Shown in pieces: positions 40,201 to 53,291 of a DNA stretch of 64,000 bases (position 1 is the first letter of the stretch; every line of letters begins with the position of its first letter). Source of the DNA: Rhinopithecus roxellana (lineage: Eukaryota; Chordata; Mammalia; Primates; Cercopithecidae); contig NC_044550.1 of NCBI RefSeq assembly GCF_007565055.1, positions 84,382,033 through 84,446,032 of the forward strand, read 5' to 3'. Under the pieces are notes generated by a model, which was not told the DNA's origin, did no database searches, and was given only the letters and a program-made list of their open reading frames with translations. A program made the translations under genes and the position numbers.

Positions 40201-43200
40201 CTGGCTGGGCGCTGGCCTTTTGATCACAATGACTTTGGCGTATTTCTTTGCAAGCTGTTCCCCTTTTTGCAGAAGTCCTCAGTGGGGATCACCGTCCTCA
40301 ACCTCTGCGCTCTTAGTGTTGACAGGTAACGTGGTTCTTTCCCTTTGCTCTTTTGCTGGGCTTAGAAAAGCGTTTTTCTCAAAAAGAAGAGAAGTCAAGA
40401 GAATTGGTGCCCAGGACAGTTGTTGATATAGCTTCAAGTCAATTAAAGCATTAACCACCTTGCCTTTGCTGTTTAGAATTACCTTCCACATTTGCTGATT
40501 ATTAGCCATCTTTGGCTCAGACAATTATGTACATAGAGCATTTTGTCAATAATACCCATTTGACACTCTTTTGACAACAAAGGGAAAATTAACATATTAG
40601 ATGAAATAAACTTTGTGAAAAGGAGATTCCAGGATATGCAAATCCTATATTTCACCTGGTAAATTTATCATTAAAAAATGATGATACTGTTCAATTATAT
40701 CTGTAATGTTTAATTAATTGAGTGAGAGGTAAGTGCGCCATATTGCTACGTTCTTCTCCCTGCCTTTTTGAAAGCCTGAAATGTTTCATAAGTTTTAAAA
40801 AGAAGGCAACACCAGAAGCACCCCTTTATCCAATTCTGAAAACTCCATCAAATGTCCCTTAGTCTTTCCAGAATCCACACACATGATTGTTAAGAGTTCT
40901 CCAAAGAAGCCCTTCCGAATTCTGTGAACTTCTAGATGGTATTTTCTTTACCTTCTGGTTTTCATAGCAGCAATAATAAAGAATGAAATTAGGAAATTTA
41001 TAACACATTCTGTGGTACTCTTTTATATTTACTATAATTTCACACAAGTGGTGTATAATGGCCTATTTAATTAGCCTACATACAATTTAAAAGAGGTTTT
41101 CATTCTAACTTATTCCCTGACACTTTATGAGGGAACCTGAGTCTCATCATTATAGAAATAAAAGGCCCACTCTCCTAAAGAACATTAAAGTGTTTACAGA
41201 TATTCTGTTATTTTTACATTTATAATTATTGTTAGGACAAAAATTGTTACTGTTAAAACATAAAAATGTGCATTCAGTCAGTAATTAGAAAATTAGAATG
41301 GTATCCTTGTTATAAATTTATGTCAGCTGGGCACGGTGGCTCACACCTGTAATCCTAGCACTTTAGGAGTGCTAGGTAATCAGCCCAAGGTGGGCTGATT
41401 ACTTGAGCCCAGGAGTTTGAAACTAGCCTGGGTCATATAGTAAAACCCCATCTCTACCAAAAATACAAAAACGTAGCTGAGCATGGTGGTGCATGCCTGT
41501 AGTCCCAGCTATTCAGGAGGCTAAGGTGGGATAATCACCTGAGCCCAGAAATGAATGAATGAATGAATGAATGAATGAATGAATGAATGAATAAATAAAT
41601 GACTTTGTGAAACACAAAATAAAAATCGTTAGTATTATTAAAAATAAAACACAAAAAATAATTTCATTAGTAATTTAAAATGCAATCATACCATTGACAA
41701 AAATGTTCCCATTGCAATGGTAAACCCAAAGATTAGAAATAATTTTATCATCTATGAATAAGGCCCTTCACTGATTTGCAGGAAAGCCTAGGGTCTCTTT
41801 GGGTTACGTCTACATTATATTAGATGTTAAAGGCTGCTGCATAAAAACACTTGCATACCATAAGTGGCAACTGTATAATCTCCACTTGACTAAATAGATC
41901 ATGGTACCTCAGACCATAAAAAGCTGAATAAATACTTATGATGTGGATTTGACTCACTAATAAATTCTCACTCTGATGTTCCCACTCCCAGCATCCCAAC
42001 ATGATTTCTTCTTTCATTCAAAGTGTTCTATTATCTAAAAGTTAAAGGCATTAAATCGCCTCTTTTACGTTGCTAATACAAGTAAAATTTTTCCTGTATT
42101 CATCAAGCTGCATATCATCAAGTTACATTTCTTTCAGAGATGTAACCATGTATTTTCATTATAATATCTAATTAAATTTTTTAGTTATAACTCTAAAATT
42201 CATGTAGAGAAAAGAAATGGGAAAATAATCATGACATTTTGAAAAAAGATCAATGTGTCCCACACACATGTTCTTCCTATACGATTTGTCTTTTTATTAA
42301 AATACAGGGTCTTGCTCTGTCACCCAGACTAGAATGCAGTGGCCTATGTGGTCATTTGAAGTGCTATAAAGCTACAGTGTTTTAAACAATATAATGCAAA
42401 CCCATGAACACACTGACAAATCAGTGGGAAAACTCGACTCACGGGCTGGAATACACAAGAATGTATTAATAATATAGGCTGAAATCACTTTGAATATAAT
42501 CAAGGAAGGAAAGTTTTATCAATAAATAATGCTATTTAGCCATCTGAGGGAAAAAGCATGTTAAAGTCTTCTACTACATATCAATAATAATATTTATAAT
42601 TATTACCATTTATTGAGTATTACTAAGTGTTAGGCCCTGTTGAAAATACTTTACAAAAATTAGTTTACGGCTGGGTGAGGTGGCTCATGCCTGCAATCCC
42701 AGCACTTTGTGAGGCCAAGGTGGGCAGATCACTTGAAGCCAGGAGTTCAAGACCAGGCTGCCCAACAGGTTAAACCCCATCTCTACAAACAATACAAAAA
42801 TTAGCTGGGCATGGTGGCAGGCACCTGTAGTCCCAGCTACTTGGGAGGCTAAGGCACAAGAATCGCTTGAACCCAGGAGGCAGAAGTTGCAGTAAGCCGA
42901 GATTAGACAACTGCACTCCAGGCTGGGTGATGGAGTGAGATTGTCTCAAAAAAAAATTAGTTTATGTAACTGTGATAGTTGGTGTGCTATCTCCACTTTA
43001 CAGATAGGGAAGCTGAGGTTGAAAGAGATTAACCAAGTCAGCATGGCTACTAAGTGCTGGAGCCAGTAATCAAATGTTGGTAGTCTGCATTCTTAACCAC
43101 TATACTCAAGCACGTAAAAACTCAAACCATTGTTGACGAAGAAAGTCAAACTCTGAAAAATAGTTGAAGAGATGTATTCCAAACCAAATGTGAAGATCAT

Positions 43201-45669
43201 GACCCGTGACACAGCCTCAGGACGTCCCGAGAACCTGTGCCCAAGGTTGTTGAGTTACAGTTTAATTTTATACATTTGCGGGAGACAGAAGTTACGGGCA
43301 AAAACATAAATCCATACATGTAAGGTTTACAGTGGTTTGGCCTGGAAATGTGGGACATCTTGAAGTGGAGGGTGGGCAAGGAGGGCAGGGCGGTGCCTCC
43401 AGGTCATAGGTGGATTCAAATATTTCCTGACTGGCATTTAGTTGAAAGAGTTAAGTTTTGCCTAAAGATTTGAAGTCAGCAAATTCTGACAAGAAGTGCT
43501 TGGGGTTAGGATAAGGGGGTTGTGGAAGCCAAGGTTCTATGTAGATGAAACCTCCAGGTAGTATGAGAATAGATGGTAAATGTCTCTTATCAGATCTTAA
43601 AAGGTGCCAGACTCTTAGTTTAATCTCTCCTGGATCAGGAAAATACCTGGAAATGGAAGGGAATTATCTATAGAATGTAAATTTTCCCCACAAGAGATAG
43701 CTAACAGGGTCATTTCAAAATAGGTCAAAGAAATATATTTTGGAGTGAAATACTTCTATTTCTTTCAGGGCCTTCTCTCTGTCATGTGATGCTATACTAG
43801 AGTATGGTTGGGATTTGGTATCTCACTGCTACAGAGAGTCTGTTTTGTTGTCTTAAGATCTATTTTAATGTTAATGCTGGCCTGTTGTGCCTGAATTCCA
43901 AAGAGAGGAGAGTATGAAGAGGCAGGTCCGACATTCCCTTCCCATCATGGCCTGAACCCATTTTTTAGGTTTCTTTGAAATCCCCTTGGCCAAGAGGCAG
44001 GGTCCATTCAGTTATTTGAGGGGCTTAGAATTTTATTTTTTGTTTATACCATAAAGCAGTAGAAGAAAATAGACTATCTTTTTGATCTCTGGAAAGGGAA
44101 GGAAGATCCTTCTGAACTTTAAAAGAATAGTAGAAATTCTGGATAAAAGGATAAATGTATTTTACAATATAGTACTTTAAAACCTTCAGATTAAACATGC
44201 ATAAAACTTAAAAAAAAAAAAAAAAAAACAAGTAATAAGCTGGGGAAAATCTTTGTCACTCCTCTCACAGGCCCAGGGGGCAGAGCTGGTTCCTCCTCGC
44301 TTTTTTGTTCTGCCTCCTCTTTCTTCTTTGAGGGGATCTCGGAGCATCATGCCCAGCTTCAATCATGCCCAGCTTCAATCATGCCCAGTGTTGAGTCGGG
44401 GAGATGGGGGAAGGTTAGGTCATAGATTCCTATGTCTAGTGTTGGGTCACCTCACCCATACCACCTCCTCTCTTCATCTCATGCATGAAGAACAAGAAAT
44501 AAGATGTTCCCTCACGATAAATAGTTGTGTATCAAATGAAATGTGAGTCATTCTTAGTTAAAAAGAAAGGAAGGACTGAAGGAGGAAAGAGAAGGAAAAG
44601 AAAGACAAGAAACAAAGAGAAAAGAAAGAAAGAAAAAATAATGCCAAGAATCTATCTCATTAAGATTTGATCTGAGTTGTAGATCAAGGAGATGAACTAT
44701 TTTAAAATTCCACTCTCACAAAAAAATCAGCCTTAATCCAAAAGGTTTTTCCTTGAAATAAATTAATCATTCTTTGTTCCCTAGACACACACTTTACTAT
44801 TTTACATTTCATTTGGTATTGGCCGTAAGCTCCAGGACTTGTATGTAGGGAATCTATTTGACATTTCTATTTCAAAAGCTTTCACACGAGAGAATGAATC
44901 ATTCACACTTAATTCCTGAAGATAAGATTCCATTTGCTTTAACTCTCCATTTGGTTGCATTATATTCTACTACAAAAAACAAAAAACAAAAAAAAAAAAA
45001 CACTTTTTCAAATAAAACAAGGAATAAAAAGAGAGTTTGGAACCTGTTGCAGTTTGTGAATCCCTACTTTTGTTTCATGAGCTGAATAAATTATGGCCCA
45101 GGACAAAGAGTTCCCATGATTTTTTTACACAGTATTTTTAAAATATAATTATTATCTCACATTTCAGAGTTGTTTGAAAGAAAATGAGAGAACCCATACA
45201 TCCAAGTTCTATAGGATTTCTTTATTACTTCATTAATCAATGATTACAGAATGATGTAAGCTCAAAGAAAAGATCTAGCTTTCTCACTATCAGCTTTTAA
45301 TCTGAATAAGGGAAACAGGACTGAGAGAAAGCACGAGATTTCTGCCAGAATGGATAGGCTTTCGTTGCTAATTTCAACTATGGACTTGTCTCAGTTTAAC
45401 CTTTTGAATAATTCTCCACGAATCTAGCTTCACATCCTTGGTCACTTGAGAAAAAGATAAATCAGGAACTGAAGAAATTCAGAAACAAATTTTGACCCCA
45501 ATCCAGCTTTCTCGGTGAAATATCTTTTTAATTCTAAGGCAGTATACTTCTATAATGAATAAACTTTTCCCAACAAAAATGAATAATCAGCCATTACCAG
45601 CTATTAAAATAGGTATTTTTACATGCTGAAAGTGACAAGTTTTATATATTACTTTGAGTTTGTTTGGAG

Positions 45670-45702
<33 letters not shown>

Positions 45703-48700
45703 AGCAGCAGCAGGAGGGGGATAGGAGGGATCACTGTTGTTCTTTGCTAAGTCGTGTTAAAGTGGAAGATGATGATAATGGAGTCAGACCAGTAAAAAGG
45801 TCTGGGTACAGATCCAACTTGTTAAAAGTTGCCTGGGGAAGAAGGCTGTAAAAAGATAAAACTCTTTTAACAACTATTCCAGAGTGATGTGTTATTAGAT
45901 ACTTGGAAAAGTTGCAAAGATCCATTAATAAGGCAGCTTTGTTTTATATGGCTGAAAACCTGATGTCAGTTCTTGAACCTATCATTTCAAATAATTGCTC
46001 AGTGGTCTCTGTGATATTCTCAAAGACATATCCTAACTCAAGAAACATGAAGGTGGTTTTCAGAAAAACCTCTTTGTTAGAGTCGGACTTGGTTTCTCCT
46101 TATTTTCTTGGTGTTATGGTTTTCTATTGCATCATGACAGTAGTGAAGACACGGAGGAAGGGTCTGAGCCAGAAGACACAAGCGAGGAACTGGACAAAGT
46201 CCAGGGCTGGCTAGGGCAATAGGATCTTATTTGGGGGTCTGTTCACTATTGCACTGAGTTATTTGTTCTTTTTTCTTTTTGTCAAGATAAGGCAACTGGT
46301 TAATTTTGCTACCCCATTTCTCTTGGATAACTACCCCAAAACTTAGCAATTCAGAACAGCAACCATTTTATCATATCTCGCCATGCTGAAGGTCAGGAAT
46401 TTGGGCAATTCTTCTGCTCCCTGTCACTTCAGCTGCGGTTGGTGGACTTCAGCTGACTCTGAGCTTGTTTCAGAGGTCCAACACACACATGCCTGGCACC
46501 TTAGCAAGGACAGCTGGAAGTCTGAGCTCAGCAGAGCCCATCTCCCCCTCCATGTAGTCTCAGGGTCCTTGCAACGTTTTTGCTCCAGCAGGCTCAAGGC
46601 TCCTGTCAGAAGCCAGACCTGGAACTGCAAAACATCATTCTAGCCACACTCAATTGATCAAAGTAGTCACAGGTCAGCTCAATTTAAGAACTCAGCTGAA
46701 GAAGTGGTAAAGCATTTGCGGCTCTCTTTTAATTCATCATACCTGATTCTCTTCTAAATTGGAATTGGCCAAGCAGTTGCAGTGGCTCAGCCTTAGAAGG
46801 CCAAAGCAGGAGGATGGCTTGAAGTAAGGAATTCGAGACTAGCCTGGACAACATAGCGAGATCCCTGTCTCTACAAAAAATATTTTTAAAAATTAGCCTG
46901 GCATGGTGGTGGGCACCCATAATCCTAGCTACTTGGGAGCCTGAGGTAGGAGGATCCCTTAAGGGAGCACAGGTGTTTGAGGCCGCAGCTATGACTGTGC
47001 ACTGCACTTCAGCCTGGATGACAGAGTAAGACCCTGTCTCTAAAGAAGAATTCTTCCTGCTAGTATTTAGCTTCCAAACCTCCATATGGTATGAGAGATA
47101 TAAATCATTAACAACCATTACAAATGATCAAGTTTGCTGTTAATTAAAGATGTGCAGAGGTAAAGATAGGGGTGGCACTGTACCTTATGGAAGTGGCAAA
47201 TAAGAATAAATAATAAATTCTAACACAGGCAAGCATTCATTGACAGGCACTTGGTAGAAACTTCTTTTTTAAAGCACTTCAGCCATCTATTTATTCCCTG
47301 ATCCAGTAATCCCACTTAAGATAATTAATCCAGAAAAATCATTCAGAAAGAGAAAAAAATTACATGTACAAACAAGCTTATAGGTGTCTTATTGACAACT
47401 GTGAAACACTAGAAATGATGTGAACATAGAAAAAAGATTCAAGTAAATTATATCAAAATCTTGTTATACTGTGTAGCCACTAAATTGATAAGTGCCACAC
47501 CCACGTAGAAACATAGGAGAGTATTTTTAATGTAAATAAAGCTAAAATTTAAAAATTGTGAGTCATATGATTATAGTCTATTCAAACTATGCCTATGAGA
47601 ATAAAAACAACAAAAGAGAAAAAAATAGATTTTGTTGAAGTGATCTTTTTAAGTTTTATTTTATAATGTTTTAAAGTTCTTTCAAGAATAAACATTTTTA
47701 AACTTAATGACTGTCCCAGACCACACCTTCAAGATTCAATAAACATGCATTAAATGCCTCTGGCCTTGATAACATGTAAAAATCTATTTATAGATACAGA
47801 CACTAACAAACATCTTTACATGAATAAAATATATATTTTATACTTTTATTTTGGCCTATCACATGACAGGGTACAAGGTGATATCATGGGAAAAGGCTCT
47901 ACCAGGAGTTGGCAGCGCTGAGCCGTGGTCCAGACGCCCCAGGTTCACTGGAGACCAGGCAGAGGATGTGGCAAGATGCCAGTTCTCAGGTTCCCAACTG
48001 GAACATATGGGGCAGAAAGATCAGCCCATAAATCCCTCCTTTAAATTATTGAATCTAGACCTCTAAAAGTATTTGCTTTTAATCTGTGGCCTAATTCATG
48101 GCTAGCTTGAAAAATGGGAAAATGATCAGAATGTAGTGTGTTATTAGCTTTAGCCAATTAAGGTAAGGTAAGTTTACACAGTACATCTGTGTAAAAACAA
48201 CTCTTAGAATTATGCTGACTGATTCGTCATTGGAATTCCCTAGAGATTAAGAATTCCCTAGCCAATTAAGGTAAGGTACATGCATGGTAACATACATGAA
48301 AACGCCAACAAAAAGACACTTCATTCAACAGGTATTTATTCGGCATTTGTGGTTCTAGGTATTGTGACCAACATACCTACATGTCAGCCCTTATGAAGCT
48401 TACGTGCTTTTTTTCACTTTTTTTCTTTTCTTTTTTTTTTTTTTTTTTTCCCAGACAGGACCTTACTCTGTCGCCCAGGCTGGAGTGCAGTGCCATGATC
48501 ATGGATCACTGCAGCCTCAACCTCCCTGGGCTCAGCGGATCCTCCCACCCCAGCCTCCCAAGTAGCTGGGACTATATGCACGCACCACCATGCCTGGCTA
48601 ATTTTTGTATTTTTGTAGAGATGGAATTTCACCATGTTGCCCAGGGTGTCAAGTGATCACCCCCTTCAGCCTCCCAAAGTGCTGGGATTGCAGGCATGAG

Positions 48701-51700
48701 GCAACGCACCCAGTTGGGAACTTATATTCTAAAGGAGAGGGGAGAGCATAGATGATAAACCAAATAAATAAATAGAGCATAGTAGTGCATGGGGGGAAAA
48801 TGAATCAGGGTAAGAGAAACAATTCTGGAGGGGGAGTTGGCAAACTTTAGGGTTTCCGGGGAAGGCTTAAAAACTCCAAGTGAGTAAAAACCTGAAGGAA
48901 GTGAGGAAGCAGCTCTGAGGACACCTGTGGGCATTCTCACAGGGGTGGGAAGCCACTGGGGGGTTTGGAGCAGAGGGTGCTATGGTCTGACGTAACAGCC
49001 TCACTCCAGTTGCTATGTTCAGAGTAGGCTGTGGCAAAGCAAGGTGGACATAGGGAGATCAGTTAGGAAGCTATGACCATCATCAAGGTACTGCGATAAC
49101 AGGTACGATGGTGAAAAGTAGTTGCCTTTGGATATATCTTGAAGGAAGTTGTTGCAAGATTTGCTGAAGGATTGGATGTGTGGTGGAAGAGGAGTAAAAC
49201 CTAACCCAGTGTTTGGGGCCAGAGATGGGAAAAACTGCAGAAAGGTTTAGTGGCAAGGAAAACAAGGGCTGATTTGGGAGTGTTTAGATGCCTATTAGGT
49301 GTCCTAGTGGAGCTCGCAAGTAAGCAGTTGGAGATACAAGTCTAGAGTTAAAGGTGAGGCACCAGGCTAGAGGTATAAATTTAGGAATTACCAGTAGATG
49401 GATAGTTAAAATGATACTGAAGCCATGAGACTAGATGAGATCACCAAAGGAGAGCACATAGATAGAAAAAACGTCTGAGCACTAAGCCCTCAGACAAATC
49501 TAGTGCTAAGAATTTGTGGAGAAAGCAGGGTCCAGCCAGGTAAATGAGAAGGAATGGCCAGTAAGTCAGAAGGAAAACTGGGAGACTGTGGTGGAAACCA
49601 AGTGAAGAAAGCATTTCAGAGAGGAGGGATTCTTTCTGAAACAGCAGTTGTCAGTGGTGGAATCTACACTTGCAGATTTTCCATGACAACTGAAGATGTC
49701 ATAGATATACAGAGAGAGATGTATATACATACTGACTAGATGGAAGGCTATTTATAATCACACCTCATAAGAAAAGCATATTTGTATGTCAGTGTGTTGT
49801 GCCATTATAGTCCAAATAGAAATCAGTTTTGAAACATCCAGTGTTTCATGGTTTCCATACCTTTCCCCACCTTCATGATCACAAATGATTGTTTCTAATT
49901 GCTCTTATGGTCGTTTTCCCCTTAGTTCATGGAGATGTTATCAAGATCTGTGTGATTATAAATGGAAAATATTCTAATTCTCAGCGAGTGGGTTAATGAA
50001 GGAGCAGACTGATCATGAATTATTTGCTAAACTAGACTCTAAAAATGACTTTTACTTATTTGTGAATGTTGAATTTACATTGGATTATGGATGTGTAATA
50101 TTCTGGGAACTCATGGCACTTTATAAAAATGAAGCTGGTCTGTGAATATGTTCACCATAAGAACATGTTGACCACATTTTATTCCTTAAGCCACTTTTCA
50201 CCCCAAATCCTGGCAGGGAAATCAGGCTTTCTTACTCTCTATTGAAACAGGGTGTTTTATTTAAATCACCTTCCCTGGTAAACAACCTGAGAGAAGGGAA
50301 GAAGAAACAGATGTAACTCCGTTGACAGCCTTGGGATATAGACATCCCGTCTCCATTCCTCTTAGCTTTTACTGGGTATCAGACTGCCAGTTTAATAAGG
50401 GAACAAAGAAAAATAAACAACGATTTTTATCCCACTGGACAATTTATGGAAATAACCATAAATTTTAAAATTCAATCTTGGTTAGATCATAAAAGGATTT
50501 TCTTGGTCTGTTTGCATAGCTGTATTTTATCCCATTTTGAAATAATCTGGACTTTTTTGAGATTTTTATTGTACACAAATCTTATTTACCCTAAAAATCT
50601 TTTATAAAACATTTCTCCAGCAAATTGTGCTATACAGTATGCCATGTGGCATCGTCATAAAATACACAAATCTGTACATGCTCATCTCTAGGGAATTCTG
50701 GTGAAGAATCAAGTCAGCATAATTCTAAGAGTTGTGTTTTCACACATGTACTGTGTAACTGTACTGAGACAGTACACTAAATGTAACCGATGGGGCTCGT
50801 CTTGGTGGATATGGGTAGCTTGTATGTTGCCTTGGCTTTATTGATTAATATTCTACATTACTTTGTATGTGCTGCAAACCCATAAGCACCTGTCTCCAAT
50901 GCATTTGGTCTGTTTTACAGCCTTCTTCTGGCACTATCTAATGAAAACTATAAAAAGAAAATGTTTCTTTTCCACTACAGCAGCAACAAAAATTTCAGGA
51001 ATGAGGCCACAAAAATACCATACCACATCACAGGCCTCTTCTTAATAGTAAGTCTAAAAGCAGTTAGCATCAGACCATCACATCAGGTCAAACAGCATAG
51101 AATTTCTAAACCAAACCTTCCTTAGACATAACATTTAAATGTGATTATTATCATTAAAATAGTGAAGTAAAAAATAAGGTGAGCATAATTTCTTATTACC
51201 AGATAGTTTTTTGACTGACATAATTGTTCAGTCACATTTATGTTCTATATTCTGTATGAACCATTCTTTTCTGTTAGATTGTAAACCCTAAAGGTTAGGA
51301 ACCAAAGTATTTTTAAATAAGTTTTATCTAAGACACATGCACACGTATGTTTATTGCGGCACTATTCACAATAGTAAAGAGTTGGAATCAACCCAAATGT
51401 CCATCAGTGACAGACTGGATTAAGAAAATGTGGCACATATACACCATGGAATACTATGCAGCCATAAAAAAGGATGAGTTTGTGTCCTTTGTAGGGACAT
51501 GGATGCAGCTGGAAACCATCATTCTCAGCAAACTATCGCAAGAACAGAAAACCAAACACCGCATGTTCTCACTCATAGGTGGGAACTGAACAATGTGATC
51601 ACTTGGACTCGGGAAGGGGAACATCACACACTGGGGCCTATCACGGGGAGGGGGGAGGGGGGAGGGGGGAGGGATTGCATTGGGAGTTATACCTGATGTA

Positions 51701-53249
51701 AATGACGAGTTAATGGGTGCAGCACACCAACATGGCACAAGTATACATATGTAACAAACCTGCACATTATGCACATGTACCCTAGAACTTAAAGTATAAT
51801 AAAAAAAAAAAAAAAAAAAAAAAAGAAAGATACAACATCTCTGGGAAAAAAAAAAAAAAAAGTTTTATCTACTCTAGCACAGGGCCATAATGGGAGTGAT
51901 ATAGTCCCTCTTTAACATTTACCACAAATAGGTATTTACTAAAACTGCCACCTGGTACAAGCCCACTGTGCTCACATTTTGGGGGTGAAAGAAGGGAGGA
52001 AACAATGGAATATCTGTGGTTATTATTCACTCAAGGATATCTAGGCCCACTTCATAGATAATGCTTTAAGGTTTCTTTTTTTATTTTATAAAGAGGAATA
52101 AGGTATGACTATAACAAGCAGCTTTCATGATCCCTCCCATCCATCCAATTTCTCCCCCAGCTTAAAAGACATAGGCACAACTGTCTGTTACTGCCACATT
52201 CTAAACTCTCTTAAGATTTCACTAGACCAAATGAAGACCTCAGACTCAGGCCTGCCAGGCAATTGATTTCCAAATGGGTGGAACTCTTAAAAGCCCCACT
52301 TGTGGCCGGGTGTGGTGGCTCACGCCTGTAAACCCAACACTTTGGGAGGCTGAGGTGGGCAGACCACAAGGTTAGGAGCTCGAGACCATCCTGGCTGACA
52401 CGGTGAAACCCCCATCTCGACTAAAAATACAAAAACAAAATTAGCCGGGTGTGGTGGCAGGTGCCTGTAGTCCCAGCTACTCGGGAGGCTGAGGCGGCAG
52501 AATGGTGTGAACCTGGGAGGCAGAGCTTGCAGTGAGCTGAGATCCCACCACTGAACTCCAGCCTGGAAGCCTGCGCGACAGAGCAAGACTCTGTCTTAAA
52601 AAAAAAAAAAAAAAAGCCCCACTTGGTTTTCATATCAAGACTCAGAAAATTCCTAAAAAGCCAATTACTGGTATTGGCAATGGGGAGGAGCTTCCCAGCA
52701 CTTACACTTTTTGTTTAATTGAAATACATTTAAAATTTCCTAACAACTTGGTTCCATTACCGTTTTTTTCAGGTACAGAGCAGTTGCCTCCTGGAGTCGT
52801 GTTCAGGGAATTGGGATTCCTTTGGTAACTGCCATTGAAATTGTCTCCATCTGGATCCTGTCCTTCATCCTGGCCATTCCTGAAGCGATTGGCTTCGTCA
52901 TGGTACCCTTTGAATATAGGGGTGAACAGCATAAAACCTGTATGCTTAATGCTACGTCAAAATTCATGGAGGTACTAAACATTTAAAATGAATTAACTGG
53001 GGAAGGGAGGAGGTCCTCCGTTAGACTTCACCATCTTGAGACTTGACATCACCACAATGCCAAGTGTGGTTTATTCTGTCAAATATTCCTCAGTTGCATG
53101 AAAAGTAGTTAAACCTGTGTCTAGATTCTTGAATAGAACAGTTATTTTGGCTTTCACTCTTGTATTGTACCACAATGGTAGACACATCTGTTATTCTGCA
53201 CCAAACCACTAAGAATACCAAAGCAAATTTACTAAGAAAGAGGGACTAG

Positions 53250-53291
<42 letters not shown>

